64,000 bases of DNA from Mediterraneibacter catenae (GTDB lineage: Bacteria > Bacillota > Clostridia > Lachnospirales > Lachnospiraceae), in assembly GCF_008691045.1 (NCBI RefSeq), contig NZ_VMSO01000001.1:186001-250000 (forward strand), written 5' to 3'. Below the pieces are notes generated by a model that saw only the letters and a list, made by a program, of their open reading frames with translations, did not search any database and was not told the origin of the DNA. This document shows positions 1 through 9,121 of this stretch, piece after piece. The position numbers and the translations under genes are program-made. How positions within the stretch are numbered: position 1 is the first letter of the stretch; the number at the start of each line of letters is the position of its first letter.

Positions 1-1
1 T

Positions 2-127
2 TACAGGCTGGATAAGCTCCAGAAGAGCACCGGTCTGGATCTTCGCGTTTTCGAGGATGCAATCACATTCAAGATCGCGCTGATGGTCGTAAAATACATG
101 AATTATATGGAGTCTTTGGAGTTTTAA
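2..127 (+). CDS. PucR/CdaR-family transcriptional regulator, C-terminal end (partial)
   Basis: Reading frame 2 is open from the window edge to a TAA at 125-127 and gives 41 residues beginning YRLDKLQKSTGLDLR and ending MNYMESLEF. This matches the end of the PucR C-terminal helix-turn-helix (HTH_30), where the pattern is HRNTL-x-YRL-x-x-(I/L)-x-x-x-TGLDLR followed by a short helix. The rest of the protein lies outside the window, so ligand and targets cannot be read. A TATAAT-like box at 133-138 just downstream could belong to ftsE. The family call rests on one short stretch recalled from the family. Confidence 0.7.
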   Translation, partial: YRLDKLQKSTGLDLRVFEDAITFKIALMVVKYMNYMESLEF

Positions 128-173
128 ATCCATATAATATACGAGCAGGGGTATGAATAATTAGGAGGAACAT

Positions 174-860
174 ATGATTGAATTAAGAAAGGTGACAAAG
201 GAGTATTCCAAAGGTAATGCCGCTCTGAACGGAATATCCGTAAAGATCGAACGTGGTGAGTTTGTCTTTATCGTGGGTGACAGCGGATCCGGTAAGTCTA
301 CCCTGATCAAACTGATCATGAAAGAGCTGAATCCGACCGAGGGAACCATCATCGTGAACGGGCAGAACCTGAACAGGATGAAACACCGTAATATTGCAAA
401 GTACAGAAGAGGAATTGGCGTTGTCTTTCAGGATTTCCGTCTGCTGAAAGACAGAAACATCTATGAGAATATCGCTTTTGCGCTGCGTGTGACCGAGACG
501 CCAACCAGAATCATCAAGAAAAAGGTCCCGGCGGCACTTTCTCTGGTGGGACTGGCGCAGAAATATAAATCATTTCCAAAAGAGCTCTCAGGCGGCGAGC
601 AGCAGCGGGTTGCGATTGCAAGAGCTCTTGTGAATGAGCCGGCTATACTGCTGGCAGACGAACCTACCGGAAACCTGGATCCGACGAACTCATGGGAAAT
701 CATGAGTATTCTGAAGGAAGCAAATGAGCGTGGAACGACAGTGCTTGTTGTTACGCACAACCAGGAAATTGTAAACGAGATGAACGAACGAGTGATCACG
801 ATGAAACAGGGCGTGATTGTCAGTGATGAACAAAAAGGTGGGTATATAAATGAGGATTAG
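174..860 (+). CDS. ftsE: Cell-division ATP-binding protein FtsE
   Basis: 228 residues, the usual FtsE length. This is the cytoplasmic ABC ATPase that pairs with FtsX and transmits division signals to cell-wall hydrolases. The Walker A motif GDSGSGKST is at residues 35-43, the Q-loop lies in VVFQDFRLL, and the signature LSGGEQQR is followed by Walker B ILLADEPTGNLD and a switch histidine in VVTHN. The start is well supported by AGGAGG six bases upstream. The gene overlaps ftsX by 11 bp, which indicates translational coupling. The family call is secure, and the specific FtsE identity is supported by the FtsX-like neighbour. Confidence 0.95.
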   Translation: MIELRKVTKEYSKGNAALNGISVKIERGEFVFIVGDSGSGKSTLIKLIMKELNPTEGTIIVNGQNLNRMKHRNIAKYRRGIGVVFQDFRLLKDRNIYENIAFALRVTETPTRIIKKKVPAALSLVGLAQKYKSFPKELSGGEQQRVAIARALVNEPAILLADEPTGNLDPTNSWEIMSILKEANERGTTVLVVTHNQEIVNEMNERVITMKQGVIVSDEQKGGYINED

Positions 861-1803
861 CACAATAGGATACGTAGGAAAGCAGGGGGTCAAGAATATC
901 TGGAGGAACAAGATGTTTTCACTCGCATCCGTTGCGACGATGTCAGCTTGTATCTTCCTGTTTGGTTTATTTTTCTCGATTCTCGTAAACTTTCAGTACA
1001 TCATAAGAACTGCCGAAGAAGGCGTTGCCATCACGGTATTCTTTGAAGAAGACGCCACAGATGAGCAGAAAGAAGAGATCGGACAGCAGCTTGCAGAGCA
1101 TGAAGGTGTGGCAGACGTAAATTATGTTTCTGCAGATGAAGCATGGGAAGAGTTCCAGAAAGAGTATTTCGGCGATAATCCGGAGCTGGCAGAGGGATTT
1201 AAAGACGACAACCCGCTGGCAAGTTCTGATAACTATGAAGTATACATGGAGACTATGGAGAATGACGATCAGAGTCTGGTGGCAAGGAGCCGGTCTCTGT
1301 CAGAGACACAGAATGAACTTGTAGAGTTTGCGCAGGGGCTTGACGGAGTCCGTGAAGTCAATAAATCAGATGTGGTCGCAAATACACTTTCCAGTGTGAA
1401 TACGCTTGTAGCGATTGTGTCTATCGCGATTATCGTCATACTGTTTGGCGTATCTATCTTCCTGATCAGTAATACGGTTACCATGGGTATTACAGTCCGC
1501 AAGGAAGAGATTGCGATTATGAAATATATCGGCGCGAAAGACTTTGTGGTGCGGTCGCCGTTTGTGATCGAGGGTCTGATCATCGGTATATTCGGAGCTG
1601 CGATTCCGCTGACACTGCTGTATTTCCTGTATGACAGGGCGGTACAGTATATCATGACAAAATTCAGTATCCTGCAGAATATCATTGATTTCCTTCCGGT
1701 TGGAACAGTCTATCAGATACTGCTCCCGGTAGGACTTATCATGGGTATCGGCATCGGATTCCTGGGAAGTTTCTTTACCGTGCGCAAGCACCTCAAAGTA
1801 TAG
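850..1803 (+). CDS. ftsX: Cell-division permease-like protein FtsX
   Basis: 317 residues with the FtsX plan. An N-terminal membrane segment (about residues 25-45) is followed by an extracellular domain of about 130 residues rich in acidic residues (TVFFEEDATDEQKEE). A C-terminal FtsX/MacB-type region has three more membrane segments, with ITVRKEEIAIMKYIGA between the first two. The domain outside the membrane is the part that contacts peptidoglycan hydrolases in studied species. The start lies inside the ftsE 3' end (11-bp overlap). No hydrolase partner is encoded next door. The next gene is a secreted-type protease. Confidence 0.95.
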   Translation: MRISTIGYVGKQGVKNIWRNKMFSLASVATMSACIFLFGLFFSILVNFQYIIRTAEEGVAITVFFEEDATDEQKEEIGQQLAEHEGVADVNYVSADEAWEEFQKEYFGDNPELAEGFKDDNPLASSDNYEVYMETMENDDQSLVARSRSLSETQNELVEFAQGLDGVREVNKSDVVANTLSSVNTLVAIVSIAIIVILFGVSIFLISNTVTMGITVRKEEIAIMKYIGAKDFVVRSPFVIEGLIIGIFGAAIPLTLLYFLYDRAVQYIMTKFSILQNIIDFLPVGTVYQILLPVGLIMGIGIGFLGSFFTVRKHLKV

Positions 1804-1908
1804 GAAACAGTACGAGTATATACGGAGAAAGAATGTGGGAGGACAAAGTGGAGAAGAGAGTGATCCGCTTTGCCCTCTTTTTCAAGTATTAGAAGAGGAG
1901 TGAAAGAG

Positions 1909-3225
1909 ATGACAGATTTGAATAAAGACAGTGGTCATGAGGGCCCTGAGGAAACAGCGGAAGAGACAGTACAAGCGTCTCAAGCAGCGGGAGGAACTGC
2001 CGGCAAACAGGATAAAAGAAATGGCAGATTCAGTATGGGCGTACTGGCCGGCGCGCTGGGCGCAGTGATCATCATATGTGGTGCGGCAGGACTCTGGAAG
2101 GCAGTCACCGGTATGTTTACCGGAGATTATACTTCAGGGACAGTTTCGGAAGCTGATGTCAATGAAAAGCTGGATAAGATAAACGGCCTGATAGAGGAGT
2201 ATTATCTGTATGACGATGAAGTCGATGAAGTCGATGAAGACGCCCTGATAGACGGGATATATTCCGGCTATGCAGAGGCTCTGGGAGATCCGTACACAGA
2301 GTATTATGACGAGGAGGAGACCAAAGCTCTTTATGAGTCTACCAGCGGCGAATTCTCAGGTATAGGGGCTACGATGTCCAAGAGCCTGGACAGCGATGAA
2401 ATAACAGTGAGCAATGTGTACGAGGACTCCCCGGCAGAAAAAGCCGGTTTGAAGCAGGGCGACATCATATATCAGGTGGATGATCATTCGGTCTCGGGAC
2501 AGGATCTTGAGACGGTGGTATCATGGATCAAGGGCGAGCAGGGAACGGATGTAGTCCTCCATGTGATAAGAGGCGGAGAAGAACTGGAACTGACAGCTAC
2601 AAGAGATATCGTTGAGGTTCAGACAGTTACCAGTGAGATGAAAGACGGACAGATAGGCTACATCGCAGTGAGTGAATTTGACAGTGTGACTTACGACCAG
2701 TTCGAGGAAGCGCTCAATGATCTGGAATCGCAGGGAATGCAGGGACTTGTCATCGATCTGAGAGGAAATCCGGGAGGCAGCTTGACGACGGTGACAGATA
2801 TGCTTAAATTATTGCTGCCCGAAGGAACGATAGTATCTACAAAAGACAAGTACGGTAATACCGAGGAAATCACCTGTGACGGCAGTCATGAATTTACAAA
2901 GCCTCTGACAGTTCTTGTGAATCAGTACAGTGCAAGTGCCTCGGAAATATTCAGCGGAGCCATACAGGACTACGGTACGGGAACGATCGTGGGGATGACA
3001 ACTTACGGTAAAGGTGTAGTACAGCAGCTTATGGATCTGGGCGACGGTACCTGTTTCAAAGTTACAATAGCTGAATATTACACACCAAGCGGAAGAAGTA
3101 TCAACGGTGCAGGTGTGAAGCCGGATGTTGAAGTCGAGTACGAATATGATGAGAAGAATCCGGAGGCGGATAATCAACTTGACAGGGCTTTGGAAGTTGT
3201 GAAGACAGAGCTTGAACAGGAATAG
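1909..3225 (+). CDS. C-terminal processing peptidase, S41 family (CtpA-like)
   Basis: 438 residues. A membrane-anchored serine protease of the tail-specific (CtpA/Prc) type that would act outside the membrane. A charged cytoplasmic N terminus (about 45 residues) precedes one membrane segment (MGVLAGALGAVIIICG). Next comes a helical region ending in YSGYAEALGDPYTEYY, then a PDZ domain (SPAEKAGLKQGDIIYQVD), then the S41 core with the catalytic Ser in NQYSASASEIFSGA and the Lys in TTYGKGVVQ. I chose the ATG at 1909 because AGAGGAG lies eight bases upstream. A TTG start at 1870 would add 13 residues but has no good ribosome site. It follows ftsEX by about 100 bp, a common clostridial order. Confidence 0.9.
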   Translation: MTDLNKDSGHEGPEETAEETVQASQAAGGTAGKQDKRNGRFSMGVLAGALGAVIIICGAAGLWKAVTGMFTGDYTSGTVSEADVNEKLDKINGLIEEYYLYDDEVDEVDEDALIDGIYSGYAEALGDPYTEYYDEEETKALYESTSGEFSGIGATMSKSLDSDEITVSNVYEDSPAEKAGLKQGDIIYQVDDHSVSGQDLETVVSWIKGEQGTDVVLHVIRGGEELELTATRDIVEVQTVTSEMKDGQIGYIAVSEFDSVTYDQFEEALNDLESQGMQGLVIDLRGNPGGSLTTVTDMLKLLLPEGTIVSTKDKYGNTEEITCDGSHEFTKPLTVLVNQYSASASEIFSGAIQDYGTGTIVGMTTYGKGVVQQLMDLGDGTCFKVTIAEYYTPSGRSINGAGVKPDVEVEYEYDEKNPEADNQLDRALEVVKTELEQE

Positions 3226-3399
3226 AACGGCCTCGGATTGTGTTGGAAGCAGAGCTGTGATAAGTGACGGAGGATAAGGATGAAAAGAGTTTGTACGGCG
3301 AAAAATGCAAGATATAAATCTGAAACTTGCAAAAAAGGGGTTGAAATTAAAAAAGCAGTGTGATATTATTGGAAACATATTTTAACAGGCTAAAGTGTT

Positions 3400-3692
3400 A
3401 AAATAGACAAAGGCAATGAACAAGACTCTGGTCTTCAGAAACTGACAGGAAGTTGGCGTCACCGACTGAGAGCGCCGGACAGCGGAGAAGGTTAAGGGAA
3501 CACTTGGGAGCTGACCGTCTGAACAGGTGCAGAAAGCTTAGCATAAAGTAGGGCGGTACGTGAGGCGTACGTTACATGCAAAGAGGGGAACCCTGATCAC
3601 TTGGGTGAGGGTTCAATGCGGGTGGTACCGCGGATTTTATCTTGATAATTTCCGTCCCGGGATACTTAAGTATCCCGGGACGTTTTGTTTTC
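3400..3692 (+). promoter_or_regulatory. T-box leader of the aspS2-gatCAB operon
   Basis: The roughly 500 bp between the protease gene and aspS2 contain no gene. They hold a T-box leader: the conserved core GGGTGGTACCGCGG at 3620-3633 is followed by a strong terminator hairpin at 3653-3690. Upstream sequence contains several helices expected for stem I. T-boxes sense uncharged tRNA and switch the hairpin off when the cognate tRNA is not aminoacylated. By context the tRNA should be Asn or Asp. An AAC triplet at 3499-3501 is a possible Asn specifier, but I could not fold stem I with certainty. Confidence 0.9.
3653..3690 (+). terminator. Conditional terminator of the T-box
   Basis: Perfect 13-bp inverted repeat CGTCCCGGGATAC / GTATCCCGGGACG with a TTAA loop, followed by TTTTGTTTT. 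It lies 20 bases after the T-box core, which pairs with its 5' flank in the antiterminator form. Confidence 0.9.
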
Positions 3693-3725
3693 CCCGGGAT
3701 GCAGCATCTGAAAGGAGAGAAAACA

Positions 3726-5057
3726 ATGGAACTGGTAAAAGGAGTAAAAAAATCGGAAACTTTGGAACTTGCAGATCTGCTTAAGGAAGAGGTAAAAGGA
3801 CAGACGGTAAAGGTAAACGGAGCCGTCCACACGATCCGTGATATGGGTACGGTAGCTTTCGTGATACTCAGAAAACGCGGCGGCCTTGTGCAGTGTGTGT
3901 ACGAGAAAGGTTTGTCAGGCTTTGACCTCAAGGATGTGAAAGAGGCGGCTACGGCAGAGGTTACAGGTATTGTGGCAGAATCGGAGAAAGCGCCCCACGG
4001 CATTGAGATCCGTCTGAGAGGCATCCGCATCTTAAGCGAACCGGCAGCGCCCATGCCCCTGCCGATTGCGAAGTGGAAGCTGAACACTTCCCTAGAGGCG
4101 AAGCTGAACTATCGTCCGGTTTCTCTGAGAAACTTAAGGGAGAGAGCAAGGTTCAGGATTCAGGAAGGTCTCGTGAGAGGATTCCGTGATTTCCTTTACG
4201 GTGAAGGATTTACAGAGATCCATACGCCGAAGATCGGAGCCAAGAGCGCGGAGGGCGGTGCAAACCTGTTCCGTCTGGATTATTTTCACAGACCGGCTAT
4301 CCTTCAGCAGAGCCCGCAGTTCTACAAACAGATGATGGTCGGGGTGTTCGACAGAGTATTTGAGACAGCTCCGGTATTCCGGGCGGAAAAACATAATACA
4401 AAGCGCCATCTGAACGAATATACGAGCCTTGATTTTGAGATGGGATATATCGAGGGATTTGAGGACGTGATGGCTATGGAGACCGGTTATCTCCAGTACA
4501 CGATGAAACTTCTCGAAGAAGAATATGCAGATGAGATCAGAATACTCGGGATCGAGCTGCCGAAGACAGAGGATATTCCGGCTGTGCGGTTTGATGAGAT
4601 CAAGAAACTTGTCTCTCAAGAGTATGGGCGGAAGATCAGAAGCCCTTATGATCTGGAGCCGGAGGAGGAAGTGCTCATCAGCAGATATGCGAAAGAAAAG
4701 TGGGATGCGGATTTCGTATTCGTTACACACTATCCGTCAAGGAAGCGTCCGTTCTATGCGATGGACGATCCGGAGGATCCGACCTATACGCTGAGCTTTG
4801 ACCTACTGTTCCGTGGAATGGAGATCACGACAGGCGGTCAGCGTATCCACGATTACGAGAGCCTGCTTGCAAAGATGGAACAGCGCGGCATGACAGAAGA
4901 AGGAATGGAGCAGTATCTGAGCACATTCAAATACGGTATGCCGCCTCACGGCGGCCTGGGGATCGGTCTGGAGCGTCTGACCATGAAACTGACAGGAGAC
5001 GACAATGTCCGCGAGACTACATTGTTCCCGAGGGATATGAGCAGACTGGAACCGTAA
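3726..5057 (+). CDS. aspS: Aspartyl-tRNA synthetase, archaeal-type (AspS2), probably non-discriminating
   Basis: 443 residues, the short archaeal/AspS2 architecture without the bacterial GAD insertion. An N-terminal OB-fold for the anticodon (about residues 1-105) precedes a class II core with motif 2 around FRAEKHNTKRHLNEYTS and motif 3 GLGIGLERLTM near the C terminus. It charges tRNA-Asp and, if non-discriminating, misacylates tRNA-Asn for repair by GatCAB, whose genes follow immediately. The non-discriminating role is inferred from this operon and the T-box. The start at 3726 has AAAGGAGAG upstream. The frame also runs upstream through the T-box terminator hairpin, which cannot be coding. 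Confidence 0.9.
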   Translation: MELVKGVKKSETLELADLLKEEVKGQTVKVNGAVHTIRDMGTVAFVILRKRGGLVQCVYEKGLSGFDLKDVKEAATAEVTGIVAESEKAPHGIEIRLRGIRILSEPAAPMPLPIAKWKLNTSLEAKLNYRPVSLRNLRERARFRIQEGLVRGFRDFLYGEGFTEIHTPKIGAKSAEGGANLFRLDYFHRPAILQQSPQFYKQMMVGVFDRVFETAPVFRAEKHNTKRHLNEYTSLDFEMGYIEGFEDVMAMETGYLQYTMKLLEEEYADEIRILGIELPKTEDIPAVRFDEIKKLVSQEYGRKIRSPYDLEPEEEVLISRYAKEKWDADFVFVTHYPSRKRPFYAMDDPEDPTYTLSFDLLFRGMEITTGGQRIHDYESLLAKMEQRGMTEEGMEQYLSTFKYGMPPHGGLGIGLERLTMKLTGDDNVRETTLFPRDMSRLEP

Positions 5058-5132
5058 TAAAGCACAGCCTGATCTGCAGAAAAAATCTTGGAGAGGCTCA
5101 GGCGACCAGATACAGAGAAAGGAGAGACAGTC

Positions 5133-5426
5133 ATGGCAAACAAGATATCAGACGAGACCATCGAGTATGTCGGAATCCTGGCAAAACTCGAGTTATCAGA
5201 TACAGAGAAAGAAGCTGCAAAAGCGGACATGGAGAAGATGCTGGATTACATTGATACGCTGAATGAACTGGACACATCAGGGATTGAGCCGATGTCCCAT
5301 GTATTTCCGGTAAATAATGTATTCCGCGAGGATGTGGTGACAAACGGTGACGGCAGGGAAGAGACACTGGCGAACGCACCGCAGAGAAAAGAGGATACCT
5401 TTGAAGTGCCGAGAACAATCGGCTGA
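5133..5426 (+). CDS. gatC: Asp-tRNA(Asn)/Glu-tRNA(Gln) amidotransferase subunit C
   Basis: 97 residues, the normal GatC length. GatC is a small helical protein that wraps around GatA and helps assemble GatCAB. The family pattern is clear: an early helix with EYVGILAKLELSDTEKE, then DYIDTLNELDTSGIEPMSHV, and the C-terminal NVFREDVV and FEVPRTIG. The ATG at 5133 has AAAGGAGAG at the right distance. A TTG 45 bases upstream is open but unsupported. It sits between aspS and gatA in the T-box operon. Confidence 0.95.
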   Translation: MANKISDETIEYVGILAKLELSDTEKEAAKADMEKMLDYIDTLNELDTSGIEPMSHVFPVNNVFREDVVTNGDGREETLANAPQRKEDTFEVPRTIG

Positions 5427-5462
5427 GACGAAGCGGATCATGACAGAAAGGCGGCATAGATT

Positions 5463-7001
5463 ATGGAAATATTAGAACTTACAGCCCTTGAGCTGGGAAA
5501 AAAGATAAAAGCCGGCGAGATCACAGTGCGAGAAGCTGTTCAGGCGGCGATTGACCGTGCAAAGGAAGCCGAGCCAGCGATCAACAGCTATGTGACACTG
5601 GACGAAGAAGGAGCATTTGCGCAGGCGGAAGAAATCCAGAAGAAGATCGATGCAGGCGAACTGACCGGACCTCTGGCGGGAGTGCCGGTTGCAGTCAAGG
5701 ATAATATGTGTATCAGAGGACAGCTTACGACCTGCAGCTCAAAGATACTTTCGAATTTCAAACCCACATATACTGCAGAGGCGGTAGAGAACTTAAAGAA
5801 TGCCGGGGCAGTGATCATAGGAAAGACAAATATGGATGAATTCGCAATGGGAAGCACCACGGAGACTTCCTGGTATGGACCGACGAAAAACCCGCACAAT
5901 ACGGCTCACGTGCCCGGAGGTTCTTCAGGAGGTTCCTGCGCAGCGGTAGCGGCGGGGGAGTGCTTCGGCGCTCTCGGATCGGATACGGGCGGCTCCATAC
6001 GGCAGCCCAGTTCCTTCTGCGGCGTGGTCGGCCTGAAACCTACCTATGGGACTGTCTCCAGATACGGACTGATCGCTTACGGTTCTTCACTGGATCAGAT
6101 CGGACCGGTGGCGAAAGATGTGTCCGACTGCGCGGCATTCCTTGAGGCAATCGCATCACACGATCCGAAAGACAGCACATCTATAGACAGAGACGATTAT
6201 GATTTTACGAGTGCTCTTGAGAATAATGCAAAAGGGCTGAAGATCGGCATACCGAAGGATTATATGGGAGACGGCCTTGATCCGGAAGTGAGACAGGCAG
6301 TCCTTCGGGCGGCAAAAGTTCTGGAAGAAAACGGCGCTGTTGTCGAGACGTTTGATCTGGGACTTGTAAAATATGCCATCCCGGCGTATTACACGATTGC
6401 TTCTGCGGAGGCAAGCTCGAATCTGGAACGTTTTGACGGTGTAAAATACGGCTATCGTACAGAGGAGTACGAGGGGCTCCACAATATGTACAAAAAGACC
6501 CGTTCAGAAGGATTCGGTCCGGAGGTAAAACGCCGTATCATGCTCGGCTCATTTGTCCTGAGCTCCGGATATTATGACGCATACTATCTGAAAGCTCTTC
6601 GGACAAAAGCTCTGATCAAAAAAGAATTTGACAAGGCGTTTGAGTATTATGATATCATTCTTGGACCGGCAGCACCGACGACGGCTCCCGAACTGGGCAA
6701 GAGTCTGAACGATCCGCTGAAAATGTATCTGGGAGATATTTATACGATCTCCGTAAACCTTGCAGGACTTCCGGGAATGACAGTGCCGGTCGGGAAAGAT
6801 AAAAACGGACTGCCTATCGGGATGCAGCTGATCGGAAATGCATTTGAGGAGAAAACACTGATCCGGGCGGCATACACTTATGAATGCGCGACAGGAAAAC
6901 AGTATGAGACAATGGCAAATATCAGCAGAGCGTCTGCAGGCGGTATAAGCGATGGCGGCATGGGAGCGGCAGATGCAGCGATGGATAAGGAGGTGCGCTA
7001 G
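5463..7001 (+). CDS. gatA: Asp-tRNA(Asn)/Glu-tRNA(Gln) amidotransferase subunit A
   Basis: 512 residues. This is the glutaminase subunit, which releases ammonia from glutamine for the transamidation in GatB. The amidase-signature triad is visible: Lys in VAVKDNMC and the two serines of the GGSSGGSCAA and GSDTGGSIRQPSSFCG loops. The C-terminal 30 residues (SRASAGGISDGGMGAAD) form a Gly/Ala-rich tail beyond the usual end. The gene is followed two bases later by gatB, so the two are almost certainly co-translated. Confidence 0.95.
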   Translation: MEILELTALELGKKIKAGEITVREAVQAAIDRAKEAEPAINSYVTLDEEGAFAQAEEIQKKIDAGELTGPLAGVPVAVKDNMCIRGQLTTCSSKILSNFKPTYTAEAVENLKNAGAVIIGKTNMDEFAMGSTTETSWYGPTKNPHNTAHVPGGSSGGSCAAVAAGECFGALGSDTGGSIRQPSSFCGVVGLKPTYGTVSRYGLIAYGSSLDQIGPVAKDVSDCAAFLEAIASHDPKDSTSIDRDDYDFTSALENNAKGLKIGIPKDYMGDGLDPEVRQAVLRAAKVLEENGAVVETFDLGLVKYAIPAYYTIASAEASSNLERFDGVKYGYRTEEYEGLHNMYKKTRSEGFGPEVKRRIMLGSFVLSSGYYDAYYLKALRTKALIKKEFDKAFEYYDIILGPAAPTTAPELGKSLNDPLKMYLGDIYTISVNLAGLPGMTVPVGKDKNGLPIGMQLIGNAFEEKTLIRAAYTYECATGKQYETMANISRASAGGISDGGMGAADAAMDKEVR

Positions 7002-7003
7002 AT

Positions 7004-8440
7004 ATGGCAAAGCAGTATGAGACAGTCATCGGACTTGAGGTCCATATCGAACTGGCAACAAAGACGAAGATCTTCTGCGGATGCAGCACAGAGTTCGGAA
7101 GCGCGCCCAATACCCATACATGCCCGGTGTGTACGGGAATGCCCGGATCGCTTCCGGTGCTCAATAAGCAGGTGGTAGAGTATGCTATGGCGCTGGGACT
7201 TGCCGCAAACTGTAAGATCACACAGGTGTGCAAGTTCGACCGGAAGAATTATTTCTATCCGGATAATCCGCAGAACTACCAGATCTCCCAGCTCTATCTT
7301 CCGATCGCGAGAGACGGATATGTGGAGATTGATACACAGACAGGAAAGAAGAAAGTACGGATCCATGAGATGCATATGGAAGAGGACGCGGGAAAACTTG
7401 TCCATGACGAGTGGGACGACACTTCCCTTGTAGATTATAACCGAAGCGGCGTCCCGCTTGTGGAGATTGTCTCCGAACCGGATATGCGCTCTGCTGATGA
7501 GGTTATCGCATATCTGGAAAAGCTGCGCATGATCGCACAGTATCTCGGAGTGTCAGACTGTAAGCTCCAGGAAGGGTCCATGAGGGCGGACGTGAACCTG
7601 TCTGTCCGTGAAGCCGGATCTGAAAAGTTCGGTACGAGGACAGAAATGAAGAACCTGAACTCATTTAAGGCTATTGCCCACGCTATCGAGGGAGAGCGTC
7701 AGAGACAGATCGAACTCCTTGAAGAAGGGAAGGAAGTCATCCAGGAGACAAGGAGATGGGACGACAACAAGGAACATTCCTATGCGATGCGTTCCAAGGA
7801 GGACGCGCAGGATTACCGCTATTTCCCGGAACCGGATCTTGTGCCGATCGTGATAAACGACGAGTGGATCGCAAAGATCAAAGCACAGCAGCCGGAGCTC
7901 CGTCCTGAGAAGCTGGAGAGATATAAGAAGGAATTCGATATTCCAGAATATGATGCGGAGCTTATCACAGAGTCCAAGAAAGTGGCGGATCTCTTCGAGG
8001 CAACGGTCGAGCTGTGCGGGAAACCGAAGAAAGCGGCAAACTGGATCATGGGAGATGTGTTCCGCCTGATGAAAGAGAAAGGCATGGAACCGGAAGAACT
8101 GAAGTTCTCACCGGAGCATCTGGCGAAGCTCATCGACATGGCAGATGTGGGAACTATCAGCGCCGCTGTCGCGAGAAAAGTGTTTGAACAGATATTTACC
8201 GATGATGTGGACCCGGAGAAATATGTGGAAGAGAACGGACTTAAGACAGTGAACGACGAGGGCGCTATCAGAGAAGCGGTCGAAAAAGTCCTGGCGGATA
8301 ATCCGCAGGCGGTCGCAGACTATAAGGGCGGTAAGCAGAAAGCTTTCGGAGCGCTCATGGGACAGAGCATGCGCGCGCTGAAAGGAAAAGCCGATCCGGC
8401 GGCTGTGACAAAGATGATAAAAGAGATATTAGGAAAATAG
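7004..8440 (+). CDS. gatB: Asp-tRNA(Asn)/Glu-tRNA(Gln) amidotransferase subunit B
   Basis: 478 residues, full length. GatB binds the misacylated tRNA, activates the Asp/Glu side chain with ATP and accepts ammonia from GatA. It begins YETVIGLEVHIELATKTKIFCGC and contains the cradle-domain metal-site region and NRSGVPLVEIVSEPD. The C-terminal helical and YqeY-like tail ends in KGKADPAAVTKMIKEIL. It is the last gene of the operon, and a terminator lies eight bases after the stop codon. Confidence 0.97.
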   Translation: MAKQYETVIGLEVHIELATKTKIFCGCSTEFGSAPNTHTCPVCTGMPGSLPVLNKQVVEYAMALGLAANCKITQVCKFDRKNYFYPDNPQNYQISQLYLPIARDGYVEIDTQTGKKKVRIHEMHMEEDAGKLVHDEWDDTSLVDYNRSGVPLVEIVSEPDMRSADEVIAYLEKLRMIAQYLGVSDCKLQEGSMRADVNLSVREAGSEKFGTRTEMKNLNSFKAIAHAIEGERQRQIELLEEGKEVIQETRRWDDNKEHSYAMRSKEDAQDYRYFPEPDLVPIVINDEWIAKIKAQQPELRPEKLERYKKEFDIPEYDAELITESKKVADLFEATVELCGKPKKAANWIMGDVFRLMKEKGMEPEELKFSPEHLAKLIDMADVGTISAAVARKVFEQIFTDDVDPEKYVEENGLKTVNDEGAIREAVEKVLADNPQAVADYKGGKQKAFGALMGQSMRALKGKADPAAVTKMIKEILGK

Positions 8441-8444
8441 TTTT

Positions 8445-8914
8445 TCAACGGGATGATTTCCGGTATTCTCCGGGAGTCATCCCGTAAGTTTTTTTGAACA
8501 TACGCATGAAATGTTCCGCAGTTTCATGAAGTGTGGCGGTCTGATAGCTGCGGCTTATGTAGTTCAGGATTTCAGTGATAGGGCTGCCGTCGTACGCTCT
8601 GGTCAGAATAGATTCGATATCATTTTCATGATACTGCAGGAGCATTGCCCATAACTGCATAAGAAGCGCGTTGAGAAATGCGGAGTGATATTTCTCGTGA
8701 GCAAGGTATTCGATGCAGATATCCCCGGTACATAGAGCCTGTGACGGCTGATATATTCCGGATCGAGCGTATCGAGATATTCTTTAAATGTCTCAGGATG
8801 TTCCTTCTCATGCAGATATACGTCTCTGTAAAACTTTTCATCTTCGGTGTAGGCGGAGAGATGCTTTGGAAATTCTTCTTTGGATATTTTCATGGACGGC
8901 CGGCCTTTCTTCAT
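8445..8914 (-). pseudogene. Decayed AraC-family regulator
   Basis: Two frames on the minus strand together look like a broken AraC-type regulator. The 5' part (about 8914-8720) starts with KISKEEFPKHLSAYTEDEK. After a frameshift near 8720 the second frame gives CIEYLAHEKYHSAFLNALL and ends with an AraC HTH (SYQTATLHETAEHF, then RMFKKTYGMTPGEYRKSSR). Between AEHF and RMFKK about eight residues of the second HTH helix are missing compared with the family. The total is also far below the usual 250-300 residues, so internal sequence is missing as well. Function is almost certainly lost. Confidence 0.7.
8448..8495 (+). terminator. Terminator after gatB
   Basis: Inverted repeat ACGGGATGA (8448-8456) / TCATCCCGT (8477-8485) with an inner CCGG helix, followed by a T-rich tract to 8495. 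It overlaps the remnant of the converging AraC-like gene. Confidence 0.8.
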
Positions 8915-9121
8915 AAATTATGACAGGAGTTTATATGCTGTCATGATTATAACACGAAAAAATCAGATGATAAGTAAAAAAGACAGGCGAAAAAGAAGTC
9001 AGTAAAAAACATCAGTGTTTTTCAGAATAAAAAAGGAGACTGACACATAAGCCATATAGTGTGTCAGCCTCTGTCAGTTTATTCAAGAATCTCATTTACC
9101 TGTTCTAAAGAAATACCGCAT

